From assembly GCA_035559535.1 (NCBI GenBank), contig DATMBG010000040.1, forward strand, positions 62,001-126,000: a stretch of 64,000 nt of DNA. Direction: 5' to 3'. Below, in pieces: positions 62,255 through 64,000 of the stretch. A program made the position numbers and the translations under genes. The DNA comes from Candidatus Limnocylindrales bacterium (GTDB lineage Bacteria > Moduliflexota > Moduliflexia > Moduliflexales > JAUQPW01). Numbering within the stretch: position 1 is the stretch's first letter; each line of letters starts with the position of its first letter. The notes below the pieces were generated by a model, which made no database searches, was not told the origin of the DNA, and worked only from the letters and a program-made list of their open reading frames with translations.

Positions 62255-62487
62255 AGGGCTTCAAATTCCAGATTTCAGATCAGCTTAAAATGAACCGCTT
62301 ACCTTTCATCTTGACGACTAGCAAGTAGTAAGTAGCAAACAGTCCCCATCCTCCTCCCCTTTCTGGGGGTAGAGTTTTGGGAACTGACTCTTCCGACTCC
62401 CATACGCGCCAGGATAAGAAAGTTAGCCCTGATAGGGCAACCTGGGGATAGCCCCTGACTTACGCCAGGGGAAACAACATCCTATCT

Positions 62488-62510
62488 ATCAAATGGGGAC
62501 GTTTGACCTA
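62488..62510 (-). repeat. 25-bp palindromic element, copy 7
   Basis: ATCAAATG (62488-62495), GGGA, CGTTTGAC (62500-62507), CTA. It is closest to copy 3 at 19001. Confidence 0.65.
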
Positions 62511-62713
62511 TTAAGCCCAGGCGGAACGACCTGTTTCACAGGCTGCTGCTACGGAGCTTGAAAAATTCTAAATTATTGAATCCCCCGACTTGTGTCGAGG
62601 GCTACCGACTGTTCGTTCCGGAGGGGCTTTTCAGCTTAACCTGGCGCCTATGCTTCCGACTTCCCTTCCCTGCGAGGGAAGAGGAGAGTTGGGACCCCGG
62701 CAATCCCCGAGTA

Positions 62714-62736
62714 CCCCTTCCCGACGTGGGAAGGGG
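62714..62736. repeat. GC-rich hairpin repeat (CTTCCCGACGTGGGAAG)
   Basis: CCCCTTCCC, GACGT, GGGAAGGGG: a perfect 9-bp stem. It is followed by GTTAGAAAAAACCTATTC, a flank shared with 29578 and 12054. Confidence 0.65.
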
Positions 62737-62764
62737 AAGGTCAGGGAGTTAAGTTAGAAAAAAC

Positions 62765-64000
62765 CTATTCTTGAAAGGGGTTGTGGAGGGGGCTACTCAC
62801 CAACTTATTGACAATAACAGGTTGCCCATACCACAATCCTTTCGTAAACTCAACCCGAATTCGATCGATCCAGATATCCGCTTGGCCATGGGAAAGTACT
62901 CGAAATTCCAGTTTCTCAAGATCTTCTAAGTAACAGAACAATTCAAATTCTTCATAGGCCCCCGGCGTTTTAAAATCCCTCCCTTGGAGATCCCGGATGG
63001 CCAGGGCCTTCCTTCCCATCTCTGAGGTTACGTCGATTCGGGCAATGGGTAAATCTTCCGTATTATCGGAAGTTTTCAATCGAAAAGCAACTTTAAGGTA
63101 TCCTGGTGGATACCTGAGATAAGGGCCGAAAACCGCATAATTCCTATCCCGACCGGTTTTGGAAACCTTCCAGGCAATCCCGTTATAGGCTTCAGGATCC
63201 TTCTGTTCTTCCCCAATCCGATGATCCAGATATTCAGCTTCAAATATATTTTCATAGGATGGTAAAGTAAAGGCCAGGAGGTGATAAGATCCCGGGGTTA
63301 CCTCCCTGGATAGGGTAACCTGACCGATTTCACCGGGTTGAAGAGAAATTGAAGAAGATGCTAAAGCGATTATATCTCCCGAACCTGAAGGATTTTCTAA
63401 ATCTAGAGGGTTCGACACGTTCTCCTCGGATTTTAAAGGAGAGGGATGTAAAACCCAACCAATTTTTACATCTCGCCGATTGGTATACTCATTGTTTCGG
63501 ACAAATAAAGTAACCTTTAAAGGACGGGCAGGCGAAAGAGAAAATCCCCCTTTTTCTATTTCCCCACTCCCCCCTTCTGGGTCTTTTTCCTCAGAGATCC
63601 TGATCTTTTCGATGGAGGGTTCCACCAAAGAGTAAAAGTAAAAATGGGAATCCTTGATGGGATAGACTTTTTCTAAAACGGCCCTTTGCATTTGTGGAAA
63701 GAATTGTCGGTAGTAAAATTTAACCTCCTGGTTATAAGCTCCCATGAAAAGATGGGTTATGGGATAACGATCGAAGGTATTTCGATAGTTAAAAAAGTTT
63801 TCATAAACATGGATAGCCCGATGCCTGTTTTCCAGGCAGATGGTGGGAGCCCCCAGGCCGGCGATAAAGGCATTTTGCAGCCTATTTCCCAGCTCCCGAG
63901 AAATATCCCGAACGGTATATTGAGGATAAGCTGCCCATTCATAATACTGATAACCATTGATAAAAATCGTAGCCATCAGAGGTAACAATAGAAACCCCGT
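62765..64000 (-). CDS. C-terminal part of a polytopic membrane protein with carbohydrate-binding-like modules; partial
   Basis: The frame is open to the right window edge (about 411 codons visible). The visible part begins in a hydrophobic stretch (TGFLLLPLMATIFINGYQYY) and is then soluble. It has the same module order as the protein at 57932: a beta-rich linker, FEAEYLDHRIGEEQKDPEAYN, GYLKVAFRLKTSDN, and a final GQADIWIDRIRVEFTKG. The two genes are therefore paralogous at least at the C-terminus. By analogy the missing part should be a bundle of membrane helices of GT-C type. Role in surface glycan assembly is inferred. Confidence 0.8.
   Translation of the reverse strand, partial: TGFLLLPLMATIFINGYQYYEWAAYPQYTVRDISRELGNRLQNAFIAGLGAPTICLENRHRAIHVYENFFNYRNTFDRYPITHLFMGAYNQEVKFYYRQFFPQMQRAVLEKVYPIKDSHFYFYSLVEPSIEKIRISEEKDPEGGSGEIEKGGFSLSPARPLKVTLFVRNNEYTNRRDVKIGWVLHPSPLKSEENVSNPLDLENPSGSGDIIALASSSISLQPGEIGQVTLSREVTPGSYHLLAFTLPSYENIFEAEYLDHRIGEEQKDPEAYNGIAWKVSKTGRDRNYAVFGPYLRYPPGYLKVAFRLKTSDNTEDLPIARIDVTSEMGRKALAIRDLQGRDFKTPGAYEEFELFCYLEDLEKLEFRVLSHGQADIWIDRIRVEFTKGLWYGQPVIVNKLVSSPLHNPFQE

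Larger units (their letters stand above)
62255..62764. other. Repeat-rich spacer between surface-glycan genes
   Basis: No gene. In order: degenerate words near 62315-62340 (TAGCAAGTAGTAAGTAGC), CATACGCGCCAGGATAAGA (about 62400-62420), a 25-bp palindrome copy (62488-62510), a GCTGCTGCTACGG segment like the core of the MITE-like element, and hairpins at 62665-62681 and 62714-62736. Confidence 0.6.

Noticed and set aside
1-64000. tRNA, rRNA, insertion sequences and riboswitches
   Set aside because: I looked for T-loop patterns, rRNA-like conserved runs, transposase motifs and known riboswitch cores and saw none I could support.

Overview
The window looks like chromosome from an uncultured Gram-negative bacterium of moderate GC content. 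Supporting signs are lipoproteins with lipoboxes, Tat and Sec signals, a periplasmic PQQ dehydrogenase with a cytochrome c partner, GlnD, a DksA/TraR factor and an MtaB enzyme. I cannot place it in a phylum from sequence alone; the mix would suit a deltaproteobacterial, NC10/Tectomicrobia-like or Nitrospirota-like lineage. I see no rRNA, tRNA, insertion sequence or CRISPR array.

Layout. 1-8467 (minus): a seven-gene envelope operon encoding a secreted vWA protein, an ABC ATPase, a FtsX/MacB-type permease, a secreted SUMF1 (formylglycine-generating-enzyme fold) protein, a glycine-zipper lipoprotein, a coiled-coil lipoprotein and a PDZ/S41-type protein cut by the window edge. 9462-11789: a PQQ alcohol dehydrogenase with the Asp-x-Asp lanthanide signature, plus a membrane-anchored cytochrome c. 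12821-17313: hydroxyacid and sugar-acid catabolism (3-hydroxyacyl-CoA/L-gulonate-type dehydrogenase, GarR-type reductase, GlcD-type FAD oxidase, TIM-barrel isomerase). 17628-41273: mostly housekeeping and envelope genes (lipoprotein truncated haemoglobin, MtaB, DegV, a DUF4388 response-regulator pair, glycosyltransferase, ABC exporter, two TlpA-like thioredoxins, GlnD, DksA/TraR, a PgsA-type synthase, a 1506-residue membrane fusion protein and a 4,5-dihydroxyphthalate decarboxylase-like protein).

41357-43537 differs from its surroundings. It reads as an integron cassette array without an integrase (CALIN-like), on the minus strand: an HNH gene with an amber stop, a 59-codon gene whose stop lies inside an attC site, and an MntA-HepT toxin-antitoxin pair ending 5 bp before another attC. 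Remnants of a DUF899 gene follow.

43868-55050: an FG-GAP/VCBS repeat surface protein, then a carbohydrate ABC importer (minus) divergent from an SDR dehydrogenase, an M20 peptidase and a Gfo/Idh/MocA dehydrogenase (plus). This looks like uptake and oxidation of a sugar or sugar derivative. 55474-64000: a truncated DUF2281 antitoxin gene, a Tat-exported serine hydrolase, a small secreted protein, and two membrane proteins with related C-terminal beta-sandwich modules flanking a UDP-galactopyranose-mutase-like flavoprotein, probably for surface glycan work.

The intergenic DNA is unusually structured. There is a roughly 25-bp palindromic element in seven copies, MITE-like elements, GC-rich hairpins with shared flanks, and many gene-junction hairpins built from short degenerate tandem words.
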